DNA from: Mycteria americana
Lineage: Eukaryota; Chordata; Aves; Ciconiiformes; Ciconiidae
DNA length: 64,000 nucleotides
Direction: 5' to 3'
Assembly: GCF_035582795.1 (NCBI RefSeq)
Contig: NC_134370.1
Coordinates: 47,913,501 to 47,977,500 of the forward strand
In this document: piece after piece, positions 48,601 through 62,310 of the stretch
Layout of the letters: each line of letters starts with the position of its first letter
Numbering within the stretch: the first letter of the stretch is position 1
Position numbers and translations under genes: made by a program
The notes under the pieces: model-generated
What the model was told of the DNA's origin: nothing
What the model saw: only the letters and a program-made list of their open reading frames with translations
The model's database searches: none

Positions 48601-50920
48601 CTGGTGGAAGAAAACTCAGCCATGCACCCCTTCAGAGAAGCAGCAGCAGCCAGCTGGCCAGGCAGCACACGTGCTGCTCCAAACTAACACGCGCTGCCCT
48701 TTGTCCAGCCAAGCACATACAGGACATGGAAGTGAGCAGGAACGCTGTGGGGAAGGGCAGGGAGGAAGATGATCTGTGGGATCTCATTCCCTAATAATCT
48801 GGCTTGGGTACTTCGGCTTTTCAGGGACCCACTTGTTGCTGCACGTGTTCCATTAGCAGAGTGACGGTGAAGAGAACCAGGGTGCATCAGCCTCATGCGT
48901 GAAGTGTGGGTAGCCGGTCTGTCTATCATGCCGTGTCTGCTCCCGCAGGTGCACCAAGGGCACAGTCACAAGGGAGATGGGAAGAAAAGCCTAGTGCTGA
49001 CATAACCTGTCAGGGCCTTCAGGCTGGGTGTTGACAAACCTCCAAGTCCATCTAGCTGTCCCCAAGAAGCAGTACGTGAACTGTTTCTCGAAGGGACATA
49101 GATCCCTGGCTATATAAATTCTGTTTTTTCTTGTCCTTTCCTTACCCTCTGTGTAATAGAGCCTAAAAGTGAAGCAAGCAGGCAGGTGTCTTCCCCCATT
49201 AGAGGGCTGGGGACTCCTCCTTACTTTTCTTTCATGCTTGGGCAGGACCCTTTTTCCTGCCATTTCTAGCCATCCTTTGCTTAGCAGTGAACCCAGGGGG
49301 ACTTGGTTGCTTAGCTTCAGAGCCAGGAAATGAATGAAGAGGGACAGGAAAAGAAAGGAAACTGAATAAGGAGGCTCACTTCCATAGTTTATTGAGCCCA
49401 GAGAGATTTCTATATAAACCACATAGTATCAGGTGAAACAGAAATGTCAGATGATAACCAATGTGGAAGAATGGAGCAGTCCAAAGCTCCCACAGCCCAG
49501 TGAGTCCCCAGAAATGTTGGAGAGGCTTAAACAGCAATTTAATGTGTACCGGCTGGCAAAGAGCAGCCCCTGCACCTTGTTCCTGTCAAGAAGAGGTCCC
49601 AATTCATGTGATGTGTTTTCTTTCCTCAGACAGGGAGACTACTGCAGATCCTGTGGAGTGCAAGAGTCACGGAGAAAACAGACCTATGAAAGATGGTTCC
49701 AGGTTGGGATTTTAGAGAGGTTTGTGCTTGATCTAGGGTTGTAGAGTTGGTGTTTCTATTTTTCTTGGGGATTGGGAGGGGAGAGATTACTGAGTCCCTG
49801 AGTCTTAATGTAAAATGAGTAGAATCTGGAACAGATTCCCAAAAAGACATTTAGGGACAACTAAATGCACAAAGCGGCTTAAATATACATACCACCAGAG
49901 TTCATCCAGTCCCAGATAAAGCCTCTGAAATGGGCAGTACTTTATTAAAGTACATCTGTTTGGGGACTCAAAATACAAGAAAGAAATATCTGAGGAGGAA
50001 GAGATAACACTTTCTCCATTTCCTAGAAAGGAGGGGGAAAATGCCAAAAAGTTATTAATTTTTTTCCTGAGAATGTCTCAGCTGGACAAGAACTACTACA
50101 GGTTAAGACAATGCCCGTAACCTGACACTTGCAGAACAAGTGGGCTCACTTCATCCTGGCACAAGCAGTTCCGGCATTTCTAGGGAGATCTGTAATTCCA
50201 AGTAATAACCTCAGAGGTTAATTGAAGTCTGAAAATAAGTTTATTTGGTAGGTGGGCTAGAGGGGGTTTTAATTATATGTTTAGATCTGTGTTGCTTTAA
50301 GCATTAATTTTGCCTGGGAGAGGAAGCTGTAGTATCAGGAATGACACCTTCACACAGCTTAGATTTGGAGACGGAAAATCAGGGGAGACTGGCGAAAGCC
50401 TGTCGTCTGTTATGGCAGATGGAAATGAGCTCTGAATTAAAAGAGTCTCTTTTGTTTGTTTTGGGCCAAAAATAACTGGACTCTGCATAAGGCCTGATTT
50501 CCTGAGAACAGGTGCTCAGCAGTTTTTTGACAGTCAGGCTGTCAGAAGGAAGCTATCTGACATGCAGACTATCACGTCTGAATTTTATTTTGCCTTATTT
50601 CTCTTTTCTGCTTTGTGTGTCATATTCTCCTTGTAGCTTTCCAGAGCAGGGTTACTCTTCCACTTGTTCCCCTTTGCCTCCTGCTGAGTCAATTCTTTTA
50701 TTTTCCACCATTATTTGTACTGTAGTCACTCCCAGAGTCTGGGAAATCTTCCTCAGAAGTCTCCTTGTCTCCTGAGCTTACCGCCAACCCTCCCACTAAA
50801 GCTTTTCATTCTTCCTTCTGTACAAGATTAAAAGGGCAGAAAAGTGTGCCATGACACCCATTCAGGTGTCATTACCCTGTAATTCTTTAAAAACTCTCTA
50901 TGCATTTATAGTTGCTGAGA
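45700..50920. other. Noncoding DNA
   Basis: No repeat family, RNA gene or credible exon was recognised. A 90-codon minus-strand frame at 48,002-48,274 ends at a donor-like GGTG/GTAAGC but lacks an acceptor. Confidence 0.55.
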
Positions 50921-50929
50921 AGTGCTAGA

Positions 50930-51240
50930 GTGGGAAGCCTACAGACTAAATTGGTGTTAGCATGTGAAAGAGAAGCAAGTGCTGTGGCCTGGTATCAGGC
51001 ACTGGGTTCTGGTTTTGGTTTGGACACTGACTCACTCGGCGAGCTCGGAGAAATAATTTCCTTTCTCTGTGCACCTGTTTCCACTCCCCACCTCTAATTG
51101 TCTCTCTGTTTAGACTAGGAGCTCTTCAGGACACAGCCCGTCTCTTGCTGCGTGTATGTACAACGCCTCAGCACAATGGAGCCTTGTCTTGGTTGGGGCC
51201 TTAGGTGTTCAAGTAATACAAACAAGAATAAAAGGTATGC
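50930..51240 (+). mobile_element. Ancient SINE/L2-tail relic
   Basis: TTGGACACTGACTCACTCGG and TTTCCTTTCTCTGTGCACCT, then GTTTAGACTAGGAGCTCTTC, then AGCACAATGGAGCCTTGTC and GTTGGGGCCTTAGG, then a run toward ACAAGAATAAAA, occur in the same order as in an old amniote retroposon. Such copies contain a 'ctgactcactgtgtgacc' segment, a 'gctctttggggcaggga' segment and an 'agcacaatggggtcc' segment before an AATAA-rich end. The family name is not certain and identity is partial. Confidence 0.6.
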
Positions 51241-52195
51241 CCAGACAGCAAGGCAAGCTTCCCAGACATGCTGCCCTGCAAGCATGTCTGAAACCCGATG
51301 TGCTGGGAGCTGTCTCTGTTCCCAGTCCTTGGCTTCTCTCAGCCGGCCAGCAAAGCATTAACCAGTTCCAATTACAATGGTGAGGTGAACTGGCACATTC
51401 CCAGTTCCACTGGGAACCAGTGTGAAATCACTAAATTCATTTTGCAAACTCAAGCAGTGCCTGATAGGAACCTCCATCCCGCACAGCTACCGACCTGCCT
51501 GGAGCTGCGCCACCTCCCTGCAGGTGAAAAGCTCCTTACGTCAGCCCTGAAGCTCAGAGCCATCTCATCCCACTCTCAGCCCACACTGCGCACGCTTGAG
51601 CCCGCTCCAATTTGCCAGCAGAGAAACGAGCAAAAACATTTTCTCCTTTCCTCCCTAGTCTGAGGAGCTGCATACATGTCTCTCTGGCTTTGCTTCTTGT
51701 CCGCTGGCTTTTGCATAGCCCCTTCCTCCAGTCGTTTGCTCGTTCCCTGCACTCCATCCCATCTTTTCCGTTCCTCCCTGGTTTGATACAGCATCTCGCC
51801 GGTCCTGCTTCACACTAAGAGAAGGGGTATTAGATGGATTCCCCATAGAGTATAAATTGAATGGAGAGAAGTGGCTGGTTTCCCAGCAATAATTTATCTG
51901 ATTAAAAAAATACTTCCCAAACTCCCCCTCCTCCACTGGTCCTACACCCCCTCCAAAAAGAACATTGGCACTCAGGCTAGTGTTTGAACTGTATTATTCA
52001 AATTGCTGGAAGGGGGATTTAGATGGGAAAATAACTGTCAAAAGATGGCTCTCTGGGGATTTTCCCCAGAGCGTGAGCGCTGAGATTTGGAGCATGGGTT
52101 GTTGTATGGAGGAGGCAGAGAGAGTAAATAATTCTGAGTCAAGTACCTCCATGATTTCTAGCTTTGCCCTCATCTAACAAATATCTTACACAGAT

Positions 52196-52245
52196 ATGCA
52201 CAGATGCACATGGACATGCTCACACACACGTGCCCCCGCACACAC
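52196..52245 (+). repeat. CA-rich impure microsatellite
   Basis: Alternating CA and TG units with interruptions (ATGCACAGATGCACATGG, then CTCACACACACG, then GCACACACA). Confidence 0.65.
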
Positions 52246-52379
52246 ATTTCATAGAAGAAGCCATTAGCAGTAACTCCAAAGCACAGCAAGCTGTTCCTGC
52301 TGTTCCCTTTCTCCTCTCTTTTTTTTTGCCTTACTTCAGGGCTGATCCCAAATAAAAGAAGAAATCCACTTCACAAAAT

Positions 52380-52810
52380 GCCTGTCTCCTTGTTTGTTAC
52401 CTGTACAGGTTTTATTCCTTTCAAATCAGCGCTAGCCAAGGCTGGTAATTTTCTCCTCCTGCTGAAGCCAACTTTCCTTTACTCGCATGGACTGTTGTAA
52501 TTGGGGAATGGAAAAGTCACCCTGGCACCCCTCTTCATGCAGCAATGCAGCGTAGGTGACCTGAACTGTGTATTTCTGGCCCATCTGTATTTCACTGTTG
52601 CCTTTTTCTTTGCGGGAGAGAGGCAGGTATTTTACATTTCATACTGCTCCCATAGTATGCAGTGATTTATAACAGGAGCTACCTTATTAATGTCAAGGGC
52701 AGAATTGCTACCGACGTTCAAGCTGCAAGAGCGTATGAAAATCATTTAGTTAGCTATGGCATGGTCCCAGCACTGAGGGCTGTTAGCTGATGTACGTTCC
52801 TCTCTGCTTG
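52380..52810. promoter_or_regulatory. Possible conserved noncoding block
   Basis: Repeat-free sequence of mixed composition with CTTATTAATGTCAAGGGC, GTTGTAATTGGGGAATGG and CATTTAGTTAGC. No open frame or splice pair was found. The call is a judgement of texture only. Confidence 0.18.
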
Positions 52811-55800
52811 CAGCCTCCGCCAAGTCTGCTGCTGGTTTCTGGGCCAGTGGGTGAAACATGAACAGGCCCATTCTGAGCTGGAGCTTTTCAACCTCGGAGC
52901 AACCTTAAGCTAGTTGCCAGGGCTCAGGTTTCCTTGCTTTTTGACAGGAGTACTGTTCAGATGAAACCTCTCTCCGCTCCTTCTGGAGGTTTTACACTGC
53001 CACAAGTCTTCATTTTTTCCAGATGTTTTACCTAATAAATCAAGGAGTCTCATCAGAGGATTTGAATCCAAAAGCTGTTACCATGACTTCAAAGGCACAG
53101 GCTGAAAGGGAAAGAAGCAGTGCAGACATTTTATACTGCTCTGTAGTCACTGATCATGAAAATACACTCCAGTTCCAGGATTTTTTCCTGTGGATACCAA
53201 AACTCCACCATGATTAAGTAAAATGGTGCTGTGCTCCTTCAGCCAACCTTTGCTTAAAAGAATTGAGCTGCAGCACTCGCAGGCTGTACGGTTGGCAGTA
53301 ATTGAGGATGGGGCTGGTCCTGAGAGGAGGTGAGCTCTGCCAACCCCCGTCCAAGATCAGGGACCATTAACTCAGGTTTGAACTTGCTCTGTTTTTACAG
53401 ATCAATACGCGGCTGCATATTTTCTCTCACTGCTAGTTTAAGCTATTCTCACGTAAAGGATTCAGACGTCCCTTCATATTCTTCAGATATTTGGGAGAGA
53501 AGAAGATAAAGAGAGTTACAGGCTGCAAAATGTGATTTTGATTATTCATACTGGTTTGTTCCTTGATCAAGAATGTAACTTTTTTTTAAAATACAGTGAA
53601 CCCTTTCTTTCTACGGTGTCTACATGGTGTCATTTTCTTTCACTGTTACATTTCTAAAGATAAATACTCTGGCATTTTGAGAAGCTGTTATGTATGTGTT
53701 TCTAATTACTTGATAGCACAGTGTACTGCAGGATAATGTAATGAAGAAAAGCAGCTGAAGAAAGAAAATATGTTCCTGCGGGTAGGTGACCTGAAGACCT
53801 ACGAGATTGCATTTTGGTTCCTTGCTTTCCTGAAGAGTGCTGGCATGGCTCTGGCTGCACTAGGTGCTGCCCATCAGAGATGCCCAAGTTAGGCTGTGTT
53901 CTGCAGCAGCTTCTTCTGGCAGCAGTGCCAAGGTAAGCTGCTCTTCTTCAGCCCTTGCCTTGTCTTCCCTGTCTGTGCAGACAGCTGTGGGGCTGCATAC
54001 TAAACAGTTTCCCAGCTAAATTTGTCTCACCACTCCACAAACAGTTGTATGAGCAGGATTGAGTGGATGGTGCCAGGTGAGGAACAGGCTGCTGGTGGCA
54101 GGAGGGAGAAGGTGGTGTGGCTGTGGGGGGTGCCTTCAACCATAAAGAGAGGTGTCCAGGTTGAGTGTTGAGTTTCAGGAGAGGATTTGGACTGTCTCCT
54201 TCACAGGGCTGCCCTGCGCAACCTCCCTGCAGAGCCATGAAGAGAGGAGGCTGTGACAACCTCCTGAAGGTACCTGCAGCAGGTGATTTGAGCAGAGACT
54301 TTGGCTTGTGCTGTCTGAGGATTCTGGTACATGAAAAAGTTGTCACTGGGGGGCTGTCAAGGGAGGGCTAAGCTAACCCTCTCTTACACTGGTTGCAGGT
54401 TAAAAGCATGTAGAGGGCTCTTACTGCAAAGCAGATGTGTGGTAAACTGCTTGTGGGCCAGATCTCTAAGGGAAGTGGAGACTATAGCACTTGGAGTGCT
54501 GTGAAAATACTGTGCAACCCCCAGTAAACACTGTAGTTATGTAAAACAGACTTGGGACGTGAATTTACTCCAGCTAGAGCATATTCTATGTGTCCCAGGC
54601 AGCAGGGAGCAAGAGGGCATTTGGTCCTGCAACGTGCTTAACCAGATCCTAACACATCATCATGGTTAGCCAACAGATTTTCATATAGGATGTTTCAGAG
54701 AAGGTGATGACCTGCTGCATTCTGGTGGAGGGTTGTCAGAGAGGGAAGAGCCAGGTATGTATCTCCTGTGTTGTAATGATATGTTCAGACTGAAAAATAT
54801 CCTCATCTAAATATTAATGACAAAATAACAGTTACCATGATACAGTTTGTTCCTGCCACAGACTTCAGAAAAATTGCTGCTTATCTTCCCTCTTCCAAGA
54901 TGCTGAAGCCCAGCACCCCAAATTGTTGTGGCTGCCTGGGATTGGTGACATCTAGAATGATATGTGTTGGATCATCAGAACAGAGTGGGAGCAGCACAGC
55001 TTGGTTTCAGGAGCCAAAAATAGGTACTGTAATTTCTGAGCTGAAGCCTCCCTTCTTTTTCCCCACCTAGCCCTGCCTATTTGGCACATGCACACATAAT
55101 CGTAGTGTTCACATTGTACCAAAGAAAAACCACATTCCTAAAGCAAGCAGTGCGTTAAGTAGTGGACATGCTTTGGAAGCAGGGTATGCTATGACATGGA
55201 TCCTAAATTAGTGAGTGTCAATGACAATGGTTTGCAGATTTTCTACGGGCAATGGGTGTAGAAAGGACTACAGCTCATCTGCTGCATTGCCATCTGGAAA
55301 AGCATCAGAGATGTTCGGAAACATGCCGTAAAATAGGGAGCTTGAATTCCTTTCACTGGACAGCTGCTCAAATACTTGTAATTGAATGATTGAGTGATGA
55401 ATGTAGCACATTTGATTTTTCTCTGAATCTTTTCTCTCTTTTATTCTGTAGCTCTGTGAACCTCAGTCATGCTTTCACCTTTTTTTTAAGTCTACTCACT
55501 GGAGTAAGTATTCGTCTGCTTCTGCCAAACCCCAAAAGCTACATTTCATTAAAAAACCCTGATTATTCAGGAAGGGTGAAGTTTGATCCACACAGATAAC
55601 ACTCTTTGAAGATGTCTGCTCCTTTGGTAGTGACTGATTTAAATGGGTTCCATTTTAGTATGCCTGTTATGCTGTTCTCAAGGCCACACAAAGGAGGAGG
55701 AATTGTGTGAGGCCATATAAATCAGGGTTTGTTATAGGGATGTCAAACACAACTGCACCATGGGGTCTTAATAGTGAGCAGGCAAGTAGTCAAAAGCAAG

Positions 55801-58149
55801 TCAGAACCAACTAACAAAAGCCACAAAGCTAATCTGTCTGGTTCTTGATGCCTCCCCAAAGTGCAGTGTCTGCACACTCACATTCTGTTCTGGGAGAAAC
55901 TTGGGGTATTAGACTGATCCATAGCACATTTTCAAAGTGCTCCAGTAATTGGATGAATAGGTTTGCTGGAACATCTTTGGTTCTCTATTTCTCCCATCAG
56001 GAAAGATCTGAAAATGAAGCTATGTGAGCACATCACTAGTCCAGGTCTCTTCCTACTTACTAACACCAAGCTCACTCCACTGAATTCATGCTCAGCTAAA
56101 GCAGTGGGGAAGACAAACAGGTCACTGGACACACAGTAAGGGACCTGTTGGATTAAACATCCATTGAATAGTTCATCAGTGCGTGGAGGAAGAAAACTCC
56201 CAGTCTTTGTGCATGCAAATAAGAGCTTCCTCCTTTTCCAGCAGCACTTTGTGGGCAGAGTGAAGGGCAGCCAAGAAAATTTAACCAGATTGAGAAGTAT
56301 AAAAAACCTTTTAGTGCACACTTGAAGCGAAAGCTCTCAAGCAATGTTTCCTGTATGCTCGACCACAGAGATACTGCATGCACCAGACCCTTTCTCTAGA
56401 AATGTTCACTCTTGACATGGCTGCCACAGTGGGCCCCGTGTTGCATCTCATAGTCAGGTTCTTGCAGGTCCTGGTGACTTCTCCTTACGTGCGGATCATT
56501 TATGGTGTAGGTTCACTGCGAGTTAAATCCTGAGGCTCTGACTCCCCTGAGTTCCTGAGTGCTGGAATAAGAAGTGATTTGGGATCTCGGTGTGGAGCCT
56601 TTGGAGAAGGTGCCAATGCATGTGCTTTCTCCCTTCCTCAGTCCCATGGTATAGGAAGCCTTGAGCACATCAGGTTTTTGGAGGTTTCCTCTCACTCTTT
56701 CCATCACCTGCTCTTGTCTTTAAGACTCAAGGCTACATGATGGACCATGAGTCTGGAAGGCAGGTTTGTGGGCACCATCACACAGAGTGTATGATGGGGG
56801 ACACGGTTTTCTCTCCCAGAATGATCATGCAATCTCTGCAGCTTTCCAAATACCCAATAGTCCAGAAGAGAAACTGAGCTCAAACCTCCTGAAAAGTAGT
56901 GTGCTTTCTAGCCAAAATGAAGCTGTTAGAGCTTTAATATGGGCTACAAGACTTCCTTTGTACAGAAGGAATTCAAGACAGTGGAAGGTTTCAGGGATTG
57001 AATGTAGCTTGTGAGCCAGGATCTTGGATGACAGACTGCACACGTGCACACGCATGTGCCTGCAAGCACGTACCATTGTGATTTCTGTATTAGTTTTTGT
57101 TATTTCTCAATATTCCCATTAATATTTAATGTATTTATCTTGGTTGCTGATAATCACAGCAGTGAAAGTGCTGACTCTGATGTCCATCTGGGACATGACA
57201 TTGGCTTGGGACAACCCAACATTTTTGTGTGGGCCTGCAAAAAATGTTCTGCCCACTACCCTCCAACCCCAAGAACATTCCTGGCTTCTCTGATAACATC
57301 CTTAAGCACAGCACTGATATAAAGACTTTCATGTAGATGAGTAACCTGACACTTCCAAATATTATTTATTTTCCAGGACTTCTGGGTCACTAGAAGCTAT
57401 TTGAGTTCTACCTGTTCCTATTAAGAAGGACTTCAGCTATCTCAGTTCTACACCTACAGTGTCCCTCCATTTCACAGATAATATTTTGGAAATAAACAAA
57501 TTTGGCAAGACTAGCAAGCAGGGAATGAGAGTCCAGACCAGGACAGACTGGCATAACGGTGATGCCCTGGTAGCTTTTCAGCTGACAGTAAATGAAATGG
57601 GAAAGGAATAGTCCTGGTAGGGAGGGCAAGCTGGGTGAAATCCAGGAAGGGAACAACAGAGGGTGCTGCAGGTCACAGCTGAGCTTTGACAGCTGTGGAA
57701 AGGGTGGCACATGCTTCAGTTAAGGTGCAGAGATGCAGTTGTGATCCTCGGGGGTGTCGGATTGTGTTGCGATGGTGACCAAAATGATTGTGGGGGAGTG
57801 ACAGGGCACGAAAGACTGAGGTGCAGCTGGAGGATTCCAGACACTAGCCAGTGGGGTTCATGTCTCCCTTTAAAATCAGGTCAAATAGAGTCCTGCTTCT
57901 CATCCTAAGCAAGAGGGCTGTGTTTAGGAAATCGCGGCTCTCAAACAGCCAGCTTGTCTGTGGGACCTGGGAGTGCTGTAGGGCACAGGAGAGGATGCAG
58001 TCAGACAGACTCAGTGTGCACACAGGTACCCTCCAGCTTGATGAACAAAGCTGGATTTTGCCTTTGTGAACATTTGCCAATTATAACACATCATGTGCGT
58101 CAATAGTGCCTCTAACTTGCCTTAATACCTTTTTATGAGAATAAAATTT

Positions 58150-58480
58150 GTTCTTATATGGTGCTTTTCATGCTTGAGGCAGTTCAAAGCGCTTCACTAA
58201 GCACAGTAATGAGTTAGATCTGGGGAGTGCAGTGATTGTGTAGGCAAATACAGGGACTATTATGTGCTTTGCAATAATTCACAGAGCCGCCTATGCTACA
58301 AACTGTTTTATTTATTGAATTGAGGAATTTTGGCTGGATCTCATGGTTGTCCTCTGGAAGATTTTAATGATCTTTAGCTTCCATATAGAAAGGCACCTCA
58401 AAGAAATTGGAGCCAAGAGACCTTGCTCAAGGAACAACACACGTAGCTGCGCAGCACCAAGGCAGCTGTGTCTTCTGGGG
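58150..58480 (+). mobile_element. Ancient SINE/L2-like relic with GCGCTT motif
   Basis: TTATATGGTGCTTTTCATGC followed by GTTCAAAGCGCTTCACTAA, then CCTTGCTCAAGGAACAACAC, then CTGCGCAGCACCAAGGCAGC resembles, in order, 'atatagcgcctttcat', 'caaagcgctttacaaa', 'cttgcccaaggtcacac' and 'agcaagtctgtggcag' of old tetrapod SINEs. The central third (58,230-58,380) is not recognisable, and an insertion or strong divergence is likely. Confidence 0.5.
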
Positions 58481-59317
58481 TGAGGGGCCAAAGATCAGCT
58501 GCAGCCCTTGAGCCTGAGATTTACCTTTCTCAAGCATATTACATCTCTGTGAATGCTCTCAGTGCCTTCAGGCTGACTCTGTTATTTGATGTCCTCTTTT
58601 ACCTTACTTTTAGTTATAAAATAAAAGCTTTTTTGTGCAGGACCTTCCACCCCCTAGGTCCTGAAGCAGGATTACTGAGTTTAGCAGTGACACCGTGAAA
58701 CATCACGGAAGTATTGCTGTTCTCCACAGGAATAAAGGGAGATTTAAGGCTAGATCCAAGCAGACGTCTGAAGTGAAATTTGTGCAGAATTTAGGCACTG
58801 TAGTCCAAAGTCATGATCCTGAAAAACCTGCGCTCAGCTTTCACTGCTACAGGAGCTGCCAGTGCCCTACAGACTCTTCATTTTCAGTGTTTAACTTCTT
58901 CCTGTGCCTTCTCAAAGGCACTTGAGGATATGTCTTGCCAGAGAGAGCCTTCCTGCTGACCTGCTGGCCAGACTGTGTCTGGGATTTCTCCCTAGAATAT
59001 TTGGGTCAAAATGAACTGGTCTGGGGGAGGAGGGCAGTAGCTGCTTCCGCTGGCCTGCCCATCTGTGCTGGTGGATCTCCTGTGCATGGCTGCAAAACAC
59101 CATGTGCAGCCCAGTCCTCAAAGTAAATTCATGTCTTTTTACCTTTTCTAGAAAAGGCCAAATGACCCCTAGTACATTGCCCAAAGTTTTGTGGGTATAT
59201 ACTCATGGTTGGGGTGCCCCTCCTACTATTATATAAGCCTTGATGGAAAATACACATTATCCACTTTGCTCTGCAGTGGTATTTCACCAAAAGGAGCCAG
59301 CTTTTTCCTCTTGCTGT

Positions 59318-59338
59318 ATGATGATTCTATGATTACAG
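59318..59338 (+). mobile_element. Possible CR1 3'-terminal tail fragment
   Basis: TATGATGATTCTATGATTAC contains one clean ATTCTATG unit and a flanking near-copy, as at CR1 3' ends. No CR1 body could be recognised upstream, so this may be chance or a very short relic. Confidence 0.25.
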
Positions 59339-61045
59339 AAGCCTAATTAAGAGAGTGGAGTCAAACAGGAAGATGCTGCCCCTCTAGGTGTTGTCTGAGC
59401 ATACACGTCTTCAGAGACTCATTACTTACACACCAACCTGGCCTGTGCAGCTTGACTCTTTTGGGCTGTTTAGTGTATTCAGCTTACTGAAGTGTTTGCC
59501 CTCATGGCAGAGGCTCCACCCTTTGGTGTCCCCTTTGCACACCACAGCAGTGGTAATTAGCAAAACAGTTAAAGAAGTTTCTTTGGCATTTGTGATGCCC
59601 CAGGAAGCATCCCATGTTCAAGGACAGCCTTGAAACTCCTCCTTAAGCTCCTATAAGGCCACTTATGCTCTGTGTCCTGAGAACAAGGAGAATTTGCATG
59701 ACTTCTCAACATCTCCTGCCTGCCCAGTGATTTGTGTGTTAACTCTGAATAACAGTCATTACCTCTCTGAAGTTCAGAGCACCAGAGGGTTTCAGACTGC
59801 ATTGCAAACAGGGCAACCCTACTGACAGGAATAGAGCTGGTCAATTTGGAGTGTAAACAGAGTGTGACTTATTATCAAATTCACTTCCTAGCAATCATAG
59901 CAGTAAGGATAGAAAGGTGTCACTTCAGGCTCCTCTGGAATGGGACAGGGGAGAGCAAAACTACACCCAGCTAAGACTAAGTAAAGACTAATACTATCTC
60001 TAATTGAAACCAGACAAAACATTCAAGTAGAGAGCCGACAAGTGCTTTACAGAAAGTGGAAAGCAAATGCTTTTTGTATAAGCATTAATCTTTATGCCTC
60101 ACTAAGGTCATAAGCACTAGTGAGTGCAAGGAGAGAATTCAGCTCAGTCAGCACTGGTCTGTAAAGATCTATGTCCAGTTTTACACTTAATTCTGTTTAT
60201 CTGGGGCTATGAATTAGCTCCTTCCAGTTTCCCTGTGAAGATCTGTATGTTAGGTCTACTGAACGCTCTTGCACATAAAGATCCGTCCTTGATTGCTTGG
60301 GCAGCTAAATTGGGTAGATGGTTCGCTACTCAGAGGTATCCTAACTTTGCATCCTTTTCTGCTGGGGCAGGAATACTGGGGATGACTTCAATCTTACTGT
60401 AATCGGTTGTACACATTGCTTCTCTAATTTCATGCCAAGGTATGGCATTTCCATTACAAAGGAGTTTTGTTGGTTGAGCTCCGCTGGTCTGGGTCTTTCA
60501 AAAGCTGATCAGAGCTTCTGGTCATGTGCTTCTACTCTTTTCCCTCAGAACAAAACATCATCTACACAGATCCTAGGCTATCAAAGCCCATGAAACAGTT
60601 CAAGTGCCAAATACAACCCAAACAGCAGCCTGAGAAAATTATGTCTCCCATAGGAGCTGTTGAATATGCACAAACGTATGGTCTGTTTTCCTAATGAAAA
60701 CCTGTCAGAACCCTGCTGATGCCTCCAGCAGAGAAAAATATTTGGCATAGGCCATTTCCCCCAAAACTTTACTGTTTGCAGGAAATAGAAAATGTTCTTT
60801 TCCTACATATTTATTTGTGTTTAACTGTAATCACAAAGGGTTGCATTTTTCCCCTTTCCCTGGTGACCCATGAGTGCCCACTTGCTGTCAGTTCTGCATT
60901 TCCTCTTATCTTTCACAGAGCTGCAAGCCTTTTCACCCCTTCCTCTAGTGTCTGCTGTACTCCACGTAAAAATTCGATATAGGAGATGAGCTTTAAGATG
61001 GGTGTGCTCTATTCAGGTTTACTTAGCACCCTGTGCAGGCTTCCC

Positions 61046-61064
61046 TTTTTTTTTTTTTTTTTTT
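61046..61064. repeat. Poly-T tract, 19 bases
   Basis: An uninterrupted T run. On the minus strand it is a poly-A, which could mark the end of an unrecognised retroposed sequence, but no source gene or element is visible next to it. Confidence 0.85.
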
Positions 61065-62276
61065 AAATCCTCATTCTCTTGTTCAGGTACCCTGGTGAAG
61101 GTGTTCTTCTAATGTGAACAACGCTTTTCAACACAAGTGTATATGCTGCTAATTTTTCAGACCATCTCTTTTGCTGTCTGTTGTTTCCCCATACATTTAA
61201 CAATGGATTCCTTTGGTCAGAGAGAAGATCCCCACTGTATGTGCTGACTTAGAGCAGTTTCACTCACTGCCCAATTTCAAAAGCCTGCTTGTAGCTTTTG
61301 GGGGGGTGTTAGTTAAGTTCCTAGCACTGCATAAATTGGTGCACAACTTATAATTAATTAATATCCATTTATTTTTCAGGCTGTGGTCTGCTCACCTTCT
61401 GCTGCAGTGTCACCCTGCCTGCCCCGTGCCCATGAAGTACTCTGAATGGGGATTTTGTCCACACTGGCCGCTGCATTGGCATTCACATGTTCTTGATATC
61501 ATCACTTGAGTTACCCCGTCTTTTCCCAAAGGTAGGGACTGGTTTCTGTTGCTTGCCCCACTGTTCAGTTCCATTGTGCAGGTTTTTTGCAGACTGCTTC
61601 TGAACACTACAGATCTGTTGTAGACTTGGATTATTGGATCTCTCTCCTCTCAGCTTTAGTATAGACATGGTGACTTTCCAGTGCTGTTTTAACAGATCAG
61701 TTCACTGACCTCAGACCCACAGTTTGAAAGGTTGTCTCCAAGTCAGCTGCTGCGGTGCAGCAGATCCAGTACTGGACTCATGGATGCCCATGTTAATTGT
61801 GAGTAAAAAATCTACTTTTGAGTGGTTTGTTCCAAATCCCAGTCAGGATCTGATCTCTTATCTGAGTTCAGTTAGTCTTTCAACACTGCAAATAAGCTAT
61901 TCAGGTTAAAGAATCACAGAGCTTTCTGTGCTTAGTCCTTCTTTACATCCATCATATCTGTCATTTTTAGGTGAAGTGCAAGATTTCTTAGATTTGTCAC
62001 TTCTAGCACGGTAGGCATCGTTCACCCACGTCAACTGAAAATTAGTAAAACCTTTCATGCATCAGAACTTACTGTAGCCAGGAACAAGACTAACCTCTTC
62101 ATCTTTCTGGTTTGGAAATTGCTCACAGTGTGGTATTTGCCTCACTCAGTGTTAGAGTTCTCACTGCTCACTTCCTGTAGCAGGAGCCTGTGCACAGCAT
62201 GTGCTTCTTCAGGAGTCTTCTGGAGGCACCATACCCCATGGACTACTACATTTGCCAGAAATTGGATGCAATACTT

Positions 62277-62310
62277 AAAAAAAAAAAAAAAAGAGAGAGA
62301 GAATAAGAGA
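62277..62310 (+). repeat. A16 followed by (GA)n
   Basis: Sixteen A residues run directly into GAGAGAGAGA. The 130 bp upstream do not resemble a repeat family I know, so a retroposon tail is possible but unsupported. Confidence 0.8.

Larger units (their letters stand above)
51250..58140. other. Noncoding DNA
   Basis: Apart from the CA-rich tract and the possible conserved block at 52.4 kb, nothing is recognisable. A weak MIR-like look at 57,460-57,545 (CCATTTCACAGATAAT and on) is too diverged to call. An acceptor/donor pair at 55,452-55,502 brackets a T8 run and no useful frame. Confidence 0.55.

Noticed and set aside
55452-55502. Acceptor TTATTCTGTAG and donor GGA/GTAAGT around about 50 bp
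   Set aside because: The inside is a T-rich, low-complexity stretch with no useful frame.
57450-57545. MIR-like look (CATTTCACAGAT and on)
   Set aside because: Only one short block matches. It is too diverged to separate from chance.
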